Assembly (NCBI GenBank): GCA_002328075.1 | Contig: DCVT01000001.1 | Span: forward strand, 1 to 64,000 | Length of the DNA stretch: 64,000 bases | DNA from: Anaerolineales bacterium UBA2181 | GTDB lineage: Bacteria > Chloroflexota > Anaerolineae > Promineifilales > UBA4811 | Direction: 5' to 3' | Shown here: piece after piece, positions 1 to 8,430 of the stretch | Position numbering within the stretch: position 1 is the first letter of the stretch | How the letters are laid out: each line of letters begins with the position of its first letter | Position numbers and translations under genes: made by a program | Notes under the pieces: generated by a model | Seen by the model: only the letters and a program-made list of their open reading frames with translations | The model's database searches: none | What the model was told of the DNA's origin: nothing

Positions 1-332
1 ATCGGTGATCAGCTTGAGAGCTTCAGGCGGGTGTCGTTGACATCTGAGCCAATCTCCTTCACCACCGCCGCCACCTGGTAGCCTTTCGCGCCACAGTAGT
101 CGAGCAATCGCTTGGCTTGCGACTCCAGGTTGTCCCGGTTCCCGGCGGCCGAGACACGCGCATAGACAGCCACCTTCTGAATGGGCGCCGGCGCCATGGC
201 CTGCGGCAGTGGTTCGGTGATGATGATGGTGCCCGTCTCAACCTGGTAGCCCTGCACCTGACCGCTCTTGAACCAGCGCCAGGCCGTGCCATAGGACACG
301 CCAACTTGGCGGGCGTACCCGCTCGATTTCAT
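1..332 (-). pseudogene. IS607-type serine recombinase (TnpA), frameshifted and cut by the window edge
   Basis: The N-terminal part of an IS607-family transposase. A MerR-like helix-turn-helix (about residues 1-40, with SYGTAWRWFKSGQ) is followed by the start of a serine-resolvase domain whose YARVS motif carries the nucleophilic serine, then NLESQ and VNDTR. I place the start at the ATG at 332, not the upstream ATG at 353, because family members begin with a short MKxxxYA stretch. The frame stops at 9-11, just after VNDTRLKL. If one base is restored near 18-20, the reading continues LLKLITD to the edge, as expected for this family, so a 1-bp deletion or a sequencing error has broken the gene. 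IS607 elements normally carry tnpB on the other side; that part lies outside the window. No terminal inverted repeats are expected for this family. Confidence 0.75.
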
Positions 333-438
333 AGCGATATATTGGTACACCAATCCATATGTATCAATAGGTGTGACTGAAATGAAGAAACAAATGCAAT
401 ACCCGGGAGAATGATGCTGGACGTCGCATAGCAGCCAA

Positions 439-467
439 TTGCCAGCTCAGTCCAACGGCCGTATAAT
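439..467 (+). promoter_or_regulatory. Sigma-70-type promoter for the 498-1926 gene pair
   Basis: TTGCCA at 439-444 and TATAAT at 462-467 are separated by exactly 17 bp. The predicted start of transcription is about 25 nt upstream of the TTG start at 498, leaving room for the Shine-Dalgarno sequence GGGAGGTG at 486-493. Confidence 0.75.
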
Positions 468-497
468 CGGGCCTGCAATTACCCAGGGAGGTGACCC

Positions 498-731
498 TTG
501 CCCGAGAACGAATATTCCGCCTTTCAAAAGGCTCGCCAACACGCCACAGCCGCGCGCCGCGAAACCGAGGCCATGCTGAAATGTCTGTTGCCAGCATCGT
601 TCTGGGATCACGCCCGCACATCGCGCGAGGAAACCGTGCTGGCTCTCAGGGCACTCCAGCGTGGTGTCAGAAAGCACATCAAGAAGCCGGGGCGGCGGGA
701 TGCCGCTCGACAGAGAATCAAGATTGCATAA
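498..731 (+). CDS. Small helical conserved-type protein of unknown function (77 aa)
   Basis: I do not recognise a named family. The start is taken as the TTG at 498 because GGGAGGTG lies at the right distance upstream and a strong promoter precedes it. The product is rich in Arg, Ala, Glu and Lys and predicted to be mostly alpha-helical. The pattern LLPASFWDHARTSREE and the following RALQRGVRKHIKK look like an amphipathic helix with basic surface. No membrane segment or signal peptide is visible. It is followed after 13 bp by an aminotransferase gene whose Shine-Dalgarno begins at the stop codon, so the two are probably co-transcribed. Function cannot be inferred. Confidence 0.6.
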   Translation: MPENEYSAFQKARQHATAARRETEAMLKCLLPASFWDHARTSREETVLALRALQRGVRKHIKKPGRRDAARQRIKIA

Positions 732-744
732 AGGAGCCAGTCCC

Positions 745-1926
745 TTGGAAAAAGGTCTGCACCGGTTCGCCCAACGCATCGCTCACTTGAGCGAAGAAGG
801 AGCCTACGCCGTGTTGTCCAAGGCACAGGCGTTGGAGGCTCGAGGTCGTGTTGTGATCCACCTGGAAATCGGGCAACCTGATTTCCAGACGTTTCCCAAT
901 ATCAGCCTGGCTGGCGTCGGCGCTATCGCCGGAGGACAAACGCGTTACACGCCGCCGGCCGGCATTCCGGCTTTGCGGGCGGCCGTCGCCCGGTACGCTG
1001 GCGAACAACGGGGCATGGAGGTCAGTCCGGAACGGGTGATAGTGGGTCCCGGCGCCAAACCCCTTATCTATTTCCCGATCATGGCTCTGGTGGAGCCGGG
1101 CGACGAAGTGATCTACCCAGACCCCGGTTTTCCCAGCTACCGCGCGATCATCCAGCTAGCGGGTGGGGTGCCCATCCCGGTGCCTCTGTTGGAGGAGAAC
1201 GGGTTCTCGTTCGACCTGGACGAACTCCATTCCCGACTGGGTCCCAGAACGCGGCTCATCGTTCTCAACTCTCCCTCGAACCCGACCGGGGGTATCATAC
1301 CCGCGGTGGATCTGCAGACCATTCTGCAGGCAGCCCAGCGCGTCAACTGCTGGATTCTCTCGGACGAGATCTATACCCGGCTGAGTTACGGGAGCGAACC
1401 CGTGGCCAGCATTGCTGCACTGCCCGGGGCAGCCGAGCGGACGATCATGATGGACGGTTTTTCCAAGACCTACGCTATGACCGGTTGGCGGCTTGGTTTC
1501 GGGATCATGCCCGAGCCCTTGGCCGACAAGGTAGGGTTGCTGCTGACGCACTCGGTGGGTTGCACGGCCGCGTTCACCCAGTTTGCCGGCATTGAGGCCC
1601 TGACCGGTCCGCAAGAGCAGGTCGAAGCGGTCCGAAGCGAATATGAGAAGCGTCGGGACCTGATGGTGAATGGTCTGAACTCCATTCCAGGTGTGACTTG
1701 TCAGATGCCCCAGGGGGCTTTTTATGCATTCCCGAACGTGAAACGGTTCGGCCTGACTTCCGACCAACTTGCTGATTACCTCCTTGACCGGGCCGGAGTT
1801 GCGGTCCTGCCCGGAACCGCTTTCGGCCAGTTCGGTGAGGGCTATCTGCGACTGTGTTATTCGAATTCGAGAGAGCAGATCCAACTAGCGCTGGACCAGA
1901 TAGCGGAGGCGCTCCGAACGCTGTAG
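745..1926 (+). CDS. Class I/II PLP-dependent aminotransferase (aspartate aminotransferase family)
   Basis: Predicted to transfer amino groups between an amino acid and a 2-oxo acid using pyridoxal phosphate in the cytoplasm. The 393-residue length fits the family. Visible motifs are SNPTGG, DEIY (PLP-ring aspartate and tyrosine) and FSKTYAMTGWRLG, where Lys241 should form the Schiff base; a late RLCYSNS supplies the carboxylate-binding arginine. The start is placed at TTG 745, preceded by AAGGAG at 731-736, although the open frame reaches back to 661. Substrate cannot be read from sequence: aspartate, alanine or aromatic substrates are all possible in this subgroup. It follows the 77-residue gene closely and precedes a sensor kinase by 39 bp. 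Confidence 0.9.
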   Translation: MEKGLHRFAQRIAHLSEEGAYAVLSKAQALEARGRVVIHLEIGQPDFQTFPNISLAGVGAIAGGQTRYTPPAGIPALRAAVARYAGEQRGMEVSPERVIVGPGAKPLIYFPIMALVEPGDEVIYPDPGFPSYRAIIQLAGGVPIPVPLLEENGFSFDLDELHSRLGPRTRLIVLNSPSNPTGGIIPAVDLQTILQAAQRVNCWILSDEIYTRLSYGSEPVASIAALPGAAERTIMMDGFSKTYAMTGWRLGFGIMPEPLADKVGLLLTHSVGCTAAFTQFAGIEALTGPQEQVEAVRSEYEKRRDLMVNGLNSIPGVTCQMPQGAFYAFPNVKRFGLTSDQLADYLLDRAGVAVLPGTAFGQFGEGYLRLCYSNSREQIQLALDQIAEALRTL

Positions 1927-1965
1927 TCACGCGGCAGAGTACCGACTCTCCAGACAAGGAGCCGC

Positions 1966-3918
1966 ATGCAAACCAAGGTGCTGTTGGTAGAGGATGAGCG
2001 TATCATCGCGCTCTCACTGCGGAAAGCACTGTCTGATGCGGGATTTGCGGTGCAGGTAACCCACGACGGGACGGCCGGCTGGCATGCGTTCCAGGAGACA
2101 CTGCCGGACGTTGTCGTGGCGGATATCCGAATGCCAGGTCTGGATTGTTTTGATCTCCTGCAACGAGTCAAGGAAACCGATCCCCGGATAGCCTTCATCT
2201 TGTACACCGGCTTTGGCGACCTGGCGTCGGCCAAAAGGGCCATCGAGTTGGGGGCCGATGGTTATCTGGAAAAGATGATCGATCCCGATCTACGGTTGGC
2301 GGATGCCGTACGCCGAGCAGCTGAGAAACAGCGCCTAGTTCGAGACCGGGCGCTCATCGACCTGATCGCGCAAGACCTCTCCCGCCGACTCCGGCTTGAT
2401 GACATGTTGGAACGTTTTCTCCAGCATATTCGCAGCGCTTTCTCGCAGGTGGACGCTGCGTTCATTTCCCTATACCGACCAGAGCAGTCTACCTCGTTCA
2501 TCGTGGCTGCAGACGGTATGCCCTACTTTCAAGCCCTTGTTGGACCCCAAACCCAGCCGAGTCGGAGCGTCGGCGCTCAGGCCCTCCGCCAGGAAAAGCC
2601 AGTGAGGCTCGCTGTCGGTCAGACCGACTGGAACAATCCTCAGTACGGATTGTCCGATTTTCCGGAGCAACTACTGCACCTGGTCCGTAGTCACCCAAGC
2701 TTCGGAGTGCTTGGGGTGCCCATAACCGCAGTGGACCGTCCAATCGGCAGCCTTACCGTCGTCAACTTCGAATCACCGGACCTCCTGGATGAACATCTTG
2801 CCGGTTTGCTCACCACGCTCTGCCGACAGGTGGGGTTATACCTGGACAATGCCCGGTTGTTCAGCGACCTGCAGGCCCAGACTGGTCGTCTTCAGGCTGT
2901 GTTGGATGGCGCGGCCGATGGCATCCTTCTCGTGGGCCAGACCGGCCAAAGACTCATGTCCAATGCCCGTGCGAAATTGTACTTGGGTGAGCCGGGTGGC
3001 ACCAATGCCCCGAGCTGGAGCCAGCTCGAGGCCGTGCTGTTGGCTGGTCTGGCGGATCAGGATGAAACCCGGTTCTCCTTTGCCGTCAACCATGCCACTG
3101 GTGGTACGCCCATGATCCTTGAGGTGCATGCGGCCCGAGTGTGGCACGACGGGACATCCATTGGCGTTTTGGCCAGCTTACGAGACGTGACTCTTCTTCA
3201 CCACCTGGACCGCCGACGGACCGAATTGCTAAGCGAGGCTCGGCACCACATAGAGACCCCACTGGACGCGATCAGCGCCTTCTCCGTCCTGTTGACCGGA
3301 TCGCTCCATAATCGGGGAGAACGGGACCCAGCCGAGATCCTGCGCATGATCAACCAACAAGCGCAGGAGGTCAAATCCCTGATCCGGCAGACGCTGCAGT
3401 ATTCACAGGTCAAGGAGGAGTTGCTTGTTCGGCAGCAAACCGCGTTGAATCTAAGCGAGTTGGTGATCGAATTGGCCCGCGAGACCGCCATCCTGGCGGA
3501 CCAGGATTGTCTGTCTTTCGACTGTCAGGTCGAGCCCGAACTGTGGGTGCTTGGCAACCATACGTTGAAACAGGCATTTCGCAGCCTGCTAGAAAACGCC
3601 CGCAAGTTCACGCCGGTAGGCGGGCACATCTGCTGCCGGGCCAGCCAGGAGGGCCACCAGGTTGTCATAGATATCCAGGACACCGGCCGGGGCATACCGC
3701 AGTCCGAACTACCTGATGTGTTCAAACCGTACTACCGAGCCAGCACTGCGCAGGACTTGCCAGGAACCGGTCTGGGGCTGAGCATCGTGCGGGACATCAT
3801 CGACGCCCATCGCGGCCGGATTCAGGTCGAGAGTGAGCCAGGACAGGGGACCCGGTTCACCGTTCTGCTGCCAGCCGCGCCGACATCCGACCGCGGCAGC
3901 ACTCCCACCACACCCTAG
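1966..3918 (+). CDS. Hybrid receiver-GAF-PAS-like sensor histidine kinase
   Basis: A 650-residue soluble signalling protein with no membrane segment. Residues about 4-120 are a response-regulator receiver with phospho-acceptor Asp53 (VVVADIRMPG) and the acidic pair Glu9/Asp10. A GAF-like region (about 140-300) and a PAS-like region (about 305-415) follow. The dimerisation/phosphotransfer helix carries His427. A HATPase_c domain has N-box ENARKF, G1 DTGRGIP and G2 GTGLGLSI. The H-box reads RHHIETPL instead of SHELRTPL: the histidine is kept, but the usual Glu and Arg are His and Glu. ATG 1966 is preceded by AAGGAG. An N-terminal receiver on a kinase suggests it is a mid-chain relay that takes phosphate from, or is switched by, another kinase. 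The gene converges with ecfT and overlaps it by 4 bp. Confidence 0.88.
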   Translation: MQTKVLLVEDERIIALSLRKALSDAGFAVQVTHDGTAGWHAFQETLPDVVVADIRMPGLDCFDLLQRVKETDPRIAFILYTGFGDLASAKRAIELGADGYLEKMIDPDLRLADAVRRAAEKQRLVRDRALIDLIAQDLSRRLRLDDMLERFLQHIRSAFSQVDAAFISLYRPEQSTSFIVAADGMPYFQALVGPQTQPSRSVGAQALRQEKPVRLAVGQTDWNNPQYGLSDFPEQLLHLVRSHPSFGVLGVPITAVDRPIGSLTVVNFESPDLLDEHLAGLLTTLCRQVGLYLDNARLFSDLQAQTGRLQAVLDGAADGILLVGQTGQRLMSNARAKLYLGEPGGTNAPSWSQLEAVLLAGLADQDETRFSFAVNHATGGTPMILEVHAARVWHDGTSIGVLASLRDVTLLHHLDRRRTELLSEARHHIETPLDAISAFSVLLTGSLHNRGERDPAEILRMINQQAQEVKSLIRQTLQYSQVKEELLVRQQTALNLSELVIELARETAILADQDCLSFDCQVEPELWVLGNHTLKQAFRSLLENARKFTPVGGHICCRASQEGHQVVIDIQDTGRGIPQSELPDVFKPYYRASTAQDLPGTGLGLSIVRDIIDAHRGRIQVESEPGQGTRFTVLLPAAPTSDRGSTPTTP

Positions 3919-4685
3919 ACCAGGCGCAAGACCACGAGGCTTGCCAGCGTCACCAGCATCAAGCCCGTAAGGATATAGTCCACCGGACGGTACCGGATAT
4001 CGTGCAGTATCGTCCGGCGAAAAGGCGCACCAAAACCGCGCGCGGCCAGCGCCATGCCCAGGTTGTCCGCCATCCGCAACGCAGCGATCATGACAGCCAC
4101 CAGCATGGGCACGTAGGCACGCATCCGCCGGAAAAACCCACCTTCCCGGGGGTCCCAACCACGCGCTTGTTGGGCCTCGTAGACCGAACGATAAAGGCCA
4201 TACGTGGTCGGAAGATAGCGCAGCGCCAGGCTCAGTGTGAGTCCCCACTCAAAAGGCAGCCCCAGCTTGACCAGCCCCCGGACCAGGAGCGCGGGCTCAG
4301 TCGTAAACAAGAGGCTAGCGGCAACAAACGCCATGCCATTGGCCCGCAAAGCGAAAACCACGCCTGCCATCACTCCTCCCACTGTCCAGCGCACGGGGCC
4401 CACTTGCCAGATGATCGCGCCGCCGGCGCCCGAGGAGAAGAACGGCTGCAAGATCAGAATCATGATGGTCAGTGGCAGCATCCTTCTCCAGACCCAGCCG
4501 AGGCGTTTCCAGGGAATGCGCGCGGCAAGCAGCAAAAGGTGGACACTGATCACTACCGCCCCGAGCACCAACGGTTCTTCGTATAACAGGCACGCAACCA
4601 AGGCCGCCAGAGTTGCGGCCAGTTTGGTACGCGGATCTAGTCTGTGTACCCAGCCGGTGTCGGGGACATACAGGTCAAACTGCAT
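3915..4685 (-). CDS. ecfT: Energy-coupling factor transporter membrane subunit EcfT
   Basis: The 256-residue membrane scaffold of an ECF vitamin or metal transporter, linking the substrate-binding S component to the two ATPases. It has about five to six hydrophobic segments and the two diagnostic cytoplasmic coupling motifs, ARG in AQQARGWDPR and ARG in LAARGFGAP. These two motifs insert into the EcfA ATPases in known structures. No EcfA or S component is adjacent, so it probably serves a group II (shared) system. It follows the mutase gene by 45 bp on the same strand. Because that mutase needs cobalamin, a link to B12 or cobalt uptake is a plausible but unproven reading. Confidence 0.88.
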   Translation of the reverse strand: MQFDLYVPDTGWVHRLDPRTKLAATLAALVACLLYEEPLVLGAVVISVHLLLLAARIPWKRLGWVWRRMLPLTIMILILQPFFSSGAGGAIIWQVGPVRWTVGGVMAGVVFALRANGMAFVAASLLFTTEPALLVRGLVKLGLPFEWGLTLSLALRYLPTTYGLYRSVYEAQQARGWDPREGGFFRRMRAYVPMLVAVMIAALRMADNLGMALAARGFGAPFRRTILHDIRYRPVDYILTGLMLVTLASLVVLRLV

Positions 4686-4730
4686 GGAGTGGATACCGCC
4701 AAACAGGCCGACGGCAGCTGTTGGTCACCG

Positions 4731-6401
4731 TCATACCCAGGCTGCCGGCCGGTACTCACCCCATACCGAGCGGAGCAAGCCACATATCTCGCCCAAGGTA
4801 ACATCTCCCTCCACGCAGGCAATCAGGAGAGGCAACAGGTTCTGCTTACCCCGGGCGCCCATCTCCAGGTGGGTTAGGAGTTCTGATACCCGGACGGCGT
4901 CTCGGTTGGTCCGCAGGGTTGCCAGCCGACGACGTTGCGCCTCCTCGAGTGCCGGATCCACTCGCAACACCTCTAGGCGGCTGGTTTCCTCCACCTGGAA
5001 CTGGTTTACCCCGATGACGATCGCCTGCTTGTCCTCTACGGCCCGCTGGTACTGGTAAGCAGCGTCCTGGATTTCCTGCTGAATGAAACCTGCGTCGATG
5101 GCAGCCAGCGCTCCGCCTAACACGTCAATATGGTCCATGTAGGCCTGCGCCCGCCGCTCAACCTCGTCGGTCAGGTATTCGACGTAGTAACTGCCTGCCA
5201 AGGGATCCACCGTGTCGGCCACTCCGGACTCGTAGCCTATGATCTGCTGAGTGCGAAGGGCTATCTGGACCGATTGCTGGGTGGGAAGCGAGAGCGCCTC
5301 GTCCCGGCTGTTAGTGTGCAGCGATTGCGTCCCTCCCAAAATCGCTGCCAAAGCTTGCATAGCTACCCGCACCACGTTGTTCTCCGGTTGCTGCGCAGTA
5401 AGCGTACTTCCCCCAGTCTGAGTGTGAAAACGAAGTCGCCAACTATTGGGATCCTGAGCGCCGAATCGTTCCCGCATGATTCTGGCCCACAAACGGCGAG
5501 CAGCCCGGAATTTGGCTACCTCCTCCAACAGGTTGTTGTGCGCATTAAAGAAAAAAGCCAGGCGCGGGGCAAATTCATCCACCGCCAATCCCGCGTCAAT
5601 CGCCGCCTGGACATAAGCAACAGCGTTCGCCAGGGTAAAAGCAATCTCCTGAACCGCTGTGCTCCCCGCCTCACGAATATGGTAACCACTGATGCTGATG
5701 GTGTTCCACCGCGGAACGGCCTTTCTGCAAAAGGCAAAAACGTCGGTTATCAACCGCATAGAGGGTTGCGGGGGAAATATGTAGGTGCCCCGGGCGATAT
5801 ATTCCTTGAGGATATCATTCTGCACCGTGCCCTGCAGACTGGTCGGATCGACTCCTTGACGTTTGCCGACGGCAACGTACATCGCCAGCAAGATGGCGGC
5901 TGGGGCGTTGATGGTCATGCTGGTACTCACCTTGTCCAGCGGTATTCCCTGGAATAGCGTGGTCATATCCTCCAGTGATGAGATCGCGACCCCCACCTTG
6001 CCCACCTCGCCGAGCGCCATCGGATCATCACTGTCATACCCGATCTGAGTGGGCAGATCGAACGCCACCGAAAGACCGGTTTGGCCCTGCTCCAGCAGGA
6101 AACGGTACCTGCGGTTCGACTCCTCGGCCGTGGCATACCCGGCGTATTGGCGCATGGTCCACAGCCGGCTACGATACATGGTCGGCTGCACCCCTCGCGT
6201 ATAAGGGTAATCGCCGGGGAATCCCAGCTCTTCCATGTATTCAGACTGCTGCTCCGCGTTTAGGCCAGTCGGCAAGGCCACGCGTTCCACCGGAATACCT
6301 GACCCAGTTTCGAACGACTCCCGACGTTCAGGAGATCGCCGCAGCGCCGGCTCTACGGTCTCTCTGCACCATCGCTGCCTGAGGCTATCCAATCCCTGCA
6401 T
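4731..6401 (-). CDS. Methylmalonyl-CoA mutase family, large (substrate-binding) subunit
   Basis: A 556-residue acyl-CoA mutase TIM-barrel domain, which performs the adenosylcobalamin-dependent carbon-skeleton rearrangement of methylmalonyl-CoA to succinyl-CoA or a related branched acyl-CoA isomerisation. YPYTRGVQPTMYRSRLWTMR is the CoA and substrate channel region; FHTQTGGSTLTAQQPENN and the SLHTNSRDEAL segment are also typical. There is no C-terminal B12-binding domain, so a separate small subunit must be encoded elsewhere. The start is ATG 6401 with GGGAG upstream. The open frame continues to 6680, but that extension has no family resemblance. Methylmalonyl-, isobutyryl- and ethylmalonyl-CoA mutases are not separable here. 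Downstream neighbour is ecfT. Confidence 0.9.
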   Translation of the reverse strand: MQGLDSLRQRWCRETVEPALRRSPERRESFETGSGIPVERVALPTGLNAEQQSEYMEELGFPGDYPYTRGVQPTMYRSRLWTMRQYAGYATAEESNRRYRFLLEQGQTGLSVAFDLPTQIGYDSDDPMALGEVGKVGVAISSLEDMTTLFQGIPLDKVSTSMTINAPAAILLAMYVAVGKRQGVDPTSLQGTVQNDILKEYIARGTYIFPPQPSMRLITDVFAFCRKAVPRWNTISISGYHIREAGSTAVQEIAFTLANAVAYVQAAIDAGLAVDEFAPRLAFFFNAHNNLLEEVAKFRAARRLWARIMRERFGAQDPNSWRLRFHTQTGGSTLTAQQPENNVVRVAMQALAAILGGTQSLHTNSRDEALSLPTQQSVQIALRTQQIIGYESGVADTVDPLAGSYYVEYLTDEVERRAQAYMDHIDVLGGALAAIDAGFIQQEIQDAAYQYQRAVEDKQAIVIGVNQFQVEETSRLEVLRVDPALEEAQRRRLATLRTNRDAVRVSELLTHLEMGARGKQNLLPLLIACVEGDVTLGEICGLLRSVWGEYRPAAWV

Positions 6402-6562
6402 TTTTCGCTCCCGTCTTGCGCCCCATCGGCACATCGCGGCCACGCCAGCATTGCGTCCTGTCCAGGTGATACCGCTCTTTTGTACCATCTTATCAGTCGT
6501 CCCGCAACCGCCTTTCGACACCCCAAGGGCATGATGGATGGCGTCCGGGCCAGGCGCTCCGC

Positions 6563-6590
6563 TTGCGTTTTGGGGAAAACGCGTCATAAT
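6563..6590 (+). promoter_or_regulatory. rho promoter with a perfect inverted repeat between -35 and -10
   Basis: TTGCGT at 6563-6568 and CATAAT at 6585-6590 are 16 bp apart. The spacer holds GCGTTTT (6565-6571), a GGGG loop, and AAAACGC (6576-6582), a perfect 7-bp inverted repeat. It could be an operator or, if transcribed from further upstream, a hairpin. The rho start is 80 bp downstream. Confidence 0.5.
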
Positions 6591-6669
6591 GGGTGGTGTC
6601 ACAGCGATGCCTTCCCGGTAACGCGCCAGGGGCTGCTGCTTTCCCGCGAGCCCCATTAGGAGTCGTCCC

Positions 6670-7767
6670 ATGCCCGACACAGGTGTAGGTATACTGAAAC
6701 CCGCACCACAGGGGGCGGGTTTCCTGTTCGATCTGGACCGACAGGCGCAGTCGGTTTACGTGCCCGCCGAACTGATCAGAAAACACAGTTTGCCGTATGG
6801 CGCGGTCGTCAGCGGGCCGGTTCGCCATGGCAAGCGCGGCCCGATGCTCGCCGATGTTGAGTTGGTGTGCAACCAGCGGCCGGAGAGCTTTCGGGCGCGC
6901 AAGCCGTTTCAGCGCCTAGTGGCGGTCGACCCGTGCGAGCGGATCAACCTGCCTGCCAGCGGAGACGTGGCCATGCGGGTGGTGGATCTGATTGCCCCCA
7001 TCGGCAAAGGGACCCGCGGCCTTATCGTTTCGCCCCCCAAGGCCGGAAAGACGACCCTGCTGGAGCAGATTGCCGTCGCCGCACATGCGGCCGACCCACA
7101 AACTCGCATCATTGCCGTCCTGATCAACGAACGCCCCGAAGAGGTGACTCACTTTCGGAGGACCGTGCCGGCCGAGGTCTTTGCCAGTTCGAGCGACCAA
7201 AGGGCGTCAGAACAGGTGGCATTGGCGGAACTGATGCTGGCTCACATCCAAACCGAACTGGAGTGCGGTCGGGACATCCTGGTACTGGTCGATAGCCTCA
7301 CTCGGATGGCGCGCATCTATAATCTACAGACCGGTTCCGGCAGGGGCGGCCGCACGCTTTCCGGCGGGTTGGAAGCAGGCGCGCTGGAGATACCGAGGAG
7401 GTTCTTCGGCCTGGCCCGGAACATAGAGCACGAGGGCTCGGTCACCATCATCGCCACCGCGCTGATTGAGACCAACTCGAGAATGGACCAGCTGATTTTC
7501 GAAGAGTTCAAGGGGACCGGCAACAGCGAGATCGTTCTCGACCGGGGGCTGGCCGAGGCGCACATCTTTCCGGCTATCAACATCGCCGCCAGCGGGACGC
7601 GCAAGGAACACCTGCTCTACACCCAGGATGAGCTCCGCCCGGTTGTCCGGTTGCGGCGGGCGTTAGCTGGCCGGTCGCCCAAGGAAGCCATGAGCACCCT
7701 GCTCCGGCTGTTGCAGCGGTACCCCACCAACCGGGATCTCCTGGAGAGCTTGCCGGCGGAGATTTGA
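6670..7767 (+). CDS. rho: Transcription termination factor Rho, short form
   Basis: A hexameric RNA-dependent ATPase that ends transcription. Primary RNA-binding cold-shock-like region at about residues 10-75, Walker A SPPKAGKTT, catalytic-Glu region INERPEEV, Q-loop/R-loop region and GGRTLSGGLE are all visible, so the motor is intact. At 365 residues it lacks most of the N-terminal helix bundle (Rho_N) found in the 419-residue E. coli protein, starting almost directly at the OB fold. ATG 6670 is preceded by TAGGAG, which supports a genuine short N-terminus. It stands alone between a divergent mutase gene and a convergent phosphatase gene. Confidence 0.92.
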   Translation: MPDTGVGILKPAPQGAGFLFDLDRQAQSVYVPAELIRKHSLPYGAVVSGPVRHGKRGPMLADVELVCNQRPESFRARKPFQRLVAVDPCERINLPASGDVAMRVVDLIAPIGKGTRGLIVSPPKAGKTTLLEQIAVAAHAADPQTRIIAVLINERPEEVTHFRRTVPAEVFASSSDQRASEQVALAELMLAHIQTELECGRDILVLVDSLTRMARIYNLQTGSGRGGRTLSGGLEAGALEIPRRFFGLARNIEHEGSVTIIATALIETNSRMDQLIFEEFKGTGNSEIVLDRGLAEAHIFPAINIAASGTRKEHLLYTQDELRPVVRLRRALAGRSPKEAMSTLLRLLQRYPTNRDLLESLPAEI

Positions 7768-7842
7768 CCGCCTTTGGACCGACGGCCGGCATCAAGCTGA
7801 GGTCTTGCCCCCCGTCCTGTGGTCACCAGCCCAGAAGGCCGG

Positions 7843-8430
7843 TCAGCGAACAGCGGCCCAGTTGAGCACCATGTCTTGCTGGGCCGGCGTTTCGGGTGAC
7901 GGCCGGTCACCGTCGGGGGTTGCTGCGTGCAGCCGGCCGACCTCTGACAGTGCGTCCATCCCACTCATACCCCGTTCTACCAGGAAGCAGCCAACTACGG
8001 TGCCTGTCCGGCCAATGCCGCCATAACAGTGTACGTAGGCAGTCTTCCCGGCCGCCAGCGCCTCGTCCAGGGTCGCCAGGATCTGCACCATCTGATCCCG
8101 GGTAGGGACTTGATTGTCAGGGATGGACTTGCGGCAATGGGTCACCCTGACACCCATTGTTGCAGCCTCGTATTCCAGCAGCCTGGCGTAAGGTCTAAGG
8201 CCATGTTCTTGTGGCTCGGTGAGGTCAAGAAAAAAGGTGACCCCGGCCGCCAGAAAAGCGCGCAACTTTTCTCGAGCTTGGTCGTCTTGCCGGCTTCCCG
8301 GGTACTCGCCGGCCAACAGACGGTCAGGCAGGGCCCAATAGGCATGGTCTCGCAGGTCCAGAATCGACGCCGGACGTTTGTCATCAGCCAACGACGCCCG
8401 CTGAGGCTGTTGCCAGCGATCACCAGTCAT
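7843..8430 (-). CDS. Dual-specificity-type protein tyrosine phosphatase
   Basis: A 195-residue cysteine phosphatase. The P-loop VHCYGGIGRTGTV contains the nucleophilic Cys and the phosphate-binding Arg; the upstream DLTEPQEHGL region is typical of the general-acid loop of plant/bacterial DSP-like enzymes. The ATG at 8430 overlaps the stop of the upstream acyltransferase gene in an ATGA, implying translational coupling. The context, after a lipid kinase and an acyltransferase, raises the possibility of a phosphoinositide-like, phosphatidylglycerophosphate or other phospholipid head-group substrate rather than a protein. That is an inference only. Confidence 0.85.
   Translation of the reverse strand: MTGDRWQQPQRASLADDKRPASILDLRDHAYWALPDRLLAGEYPGSRQDDQAREKLRAFLAAGVTFFLDLTEPQEHGLRPYARLLEYEAATMGVRVTHCRKSIPDNQVPTRDQMVQILATLDEALAAGKTAYVHCYGGIGRTGTVVGCFLVERGMSGMDALSEVGRLHAATPDGDRPSPETPAQQDMVLNWAAVR

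Noticed and set aside
2810..3110. Alternative small frames inside the sensor kinase
   Set aside because: Contained in a continuous multi-domain kinase in another frame.
6402..6680. 93-codon extension of the mutase
   Set aside because: No resemblance to the family and overlapping the rho start; ATG 6401 has GGGAG.
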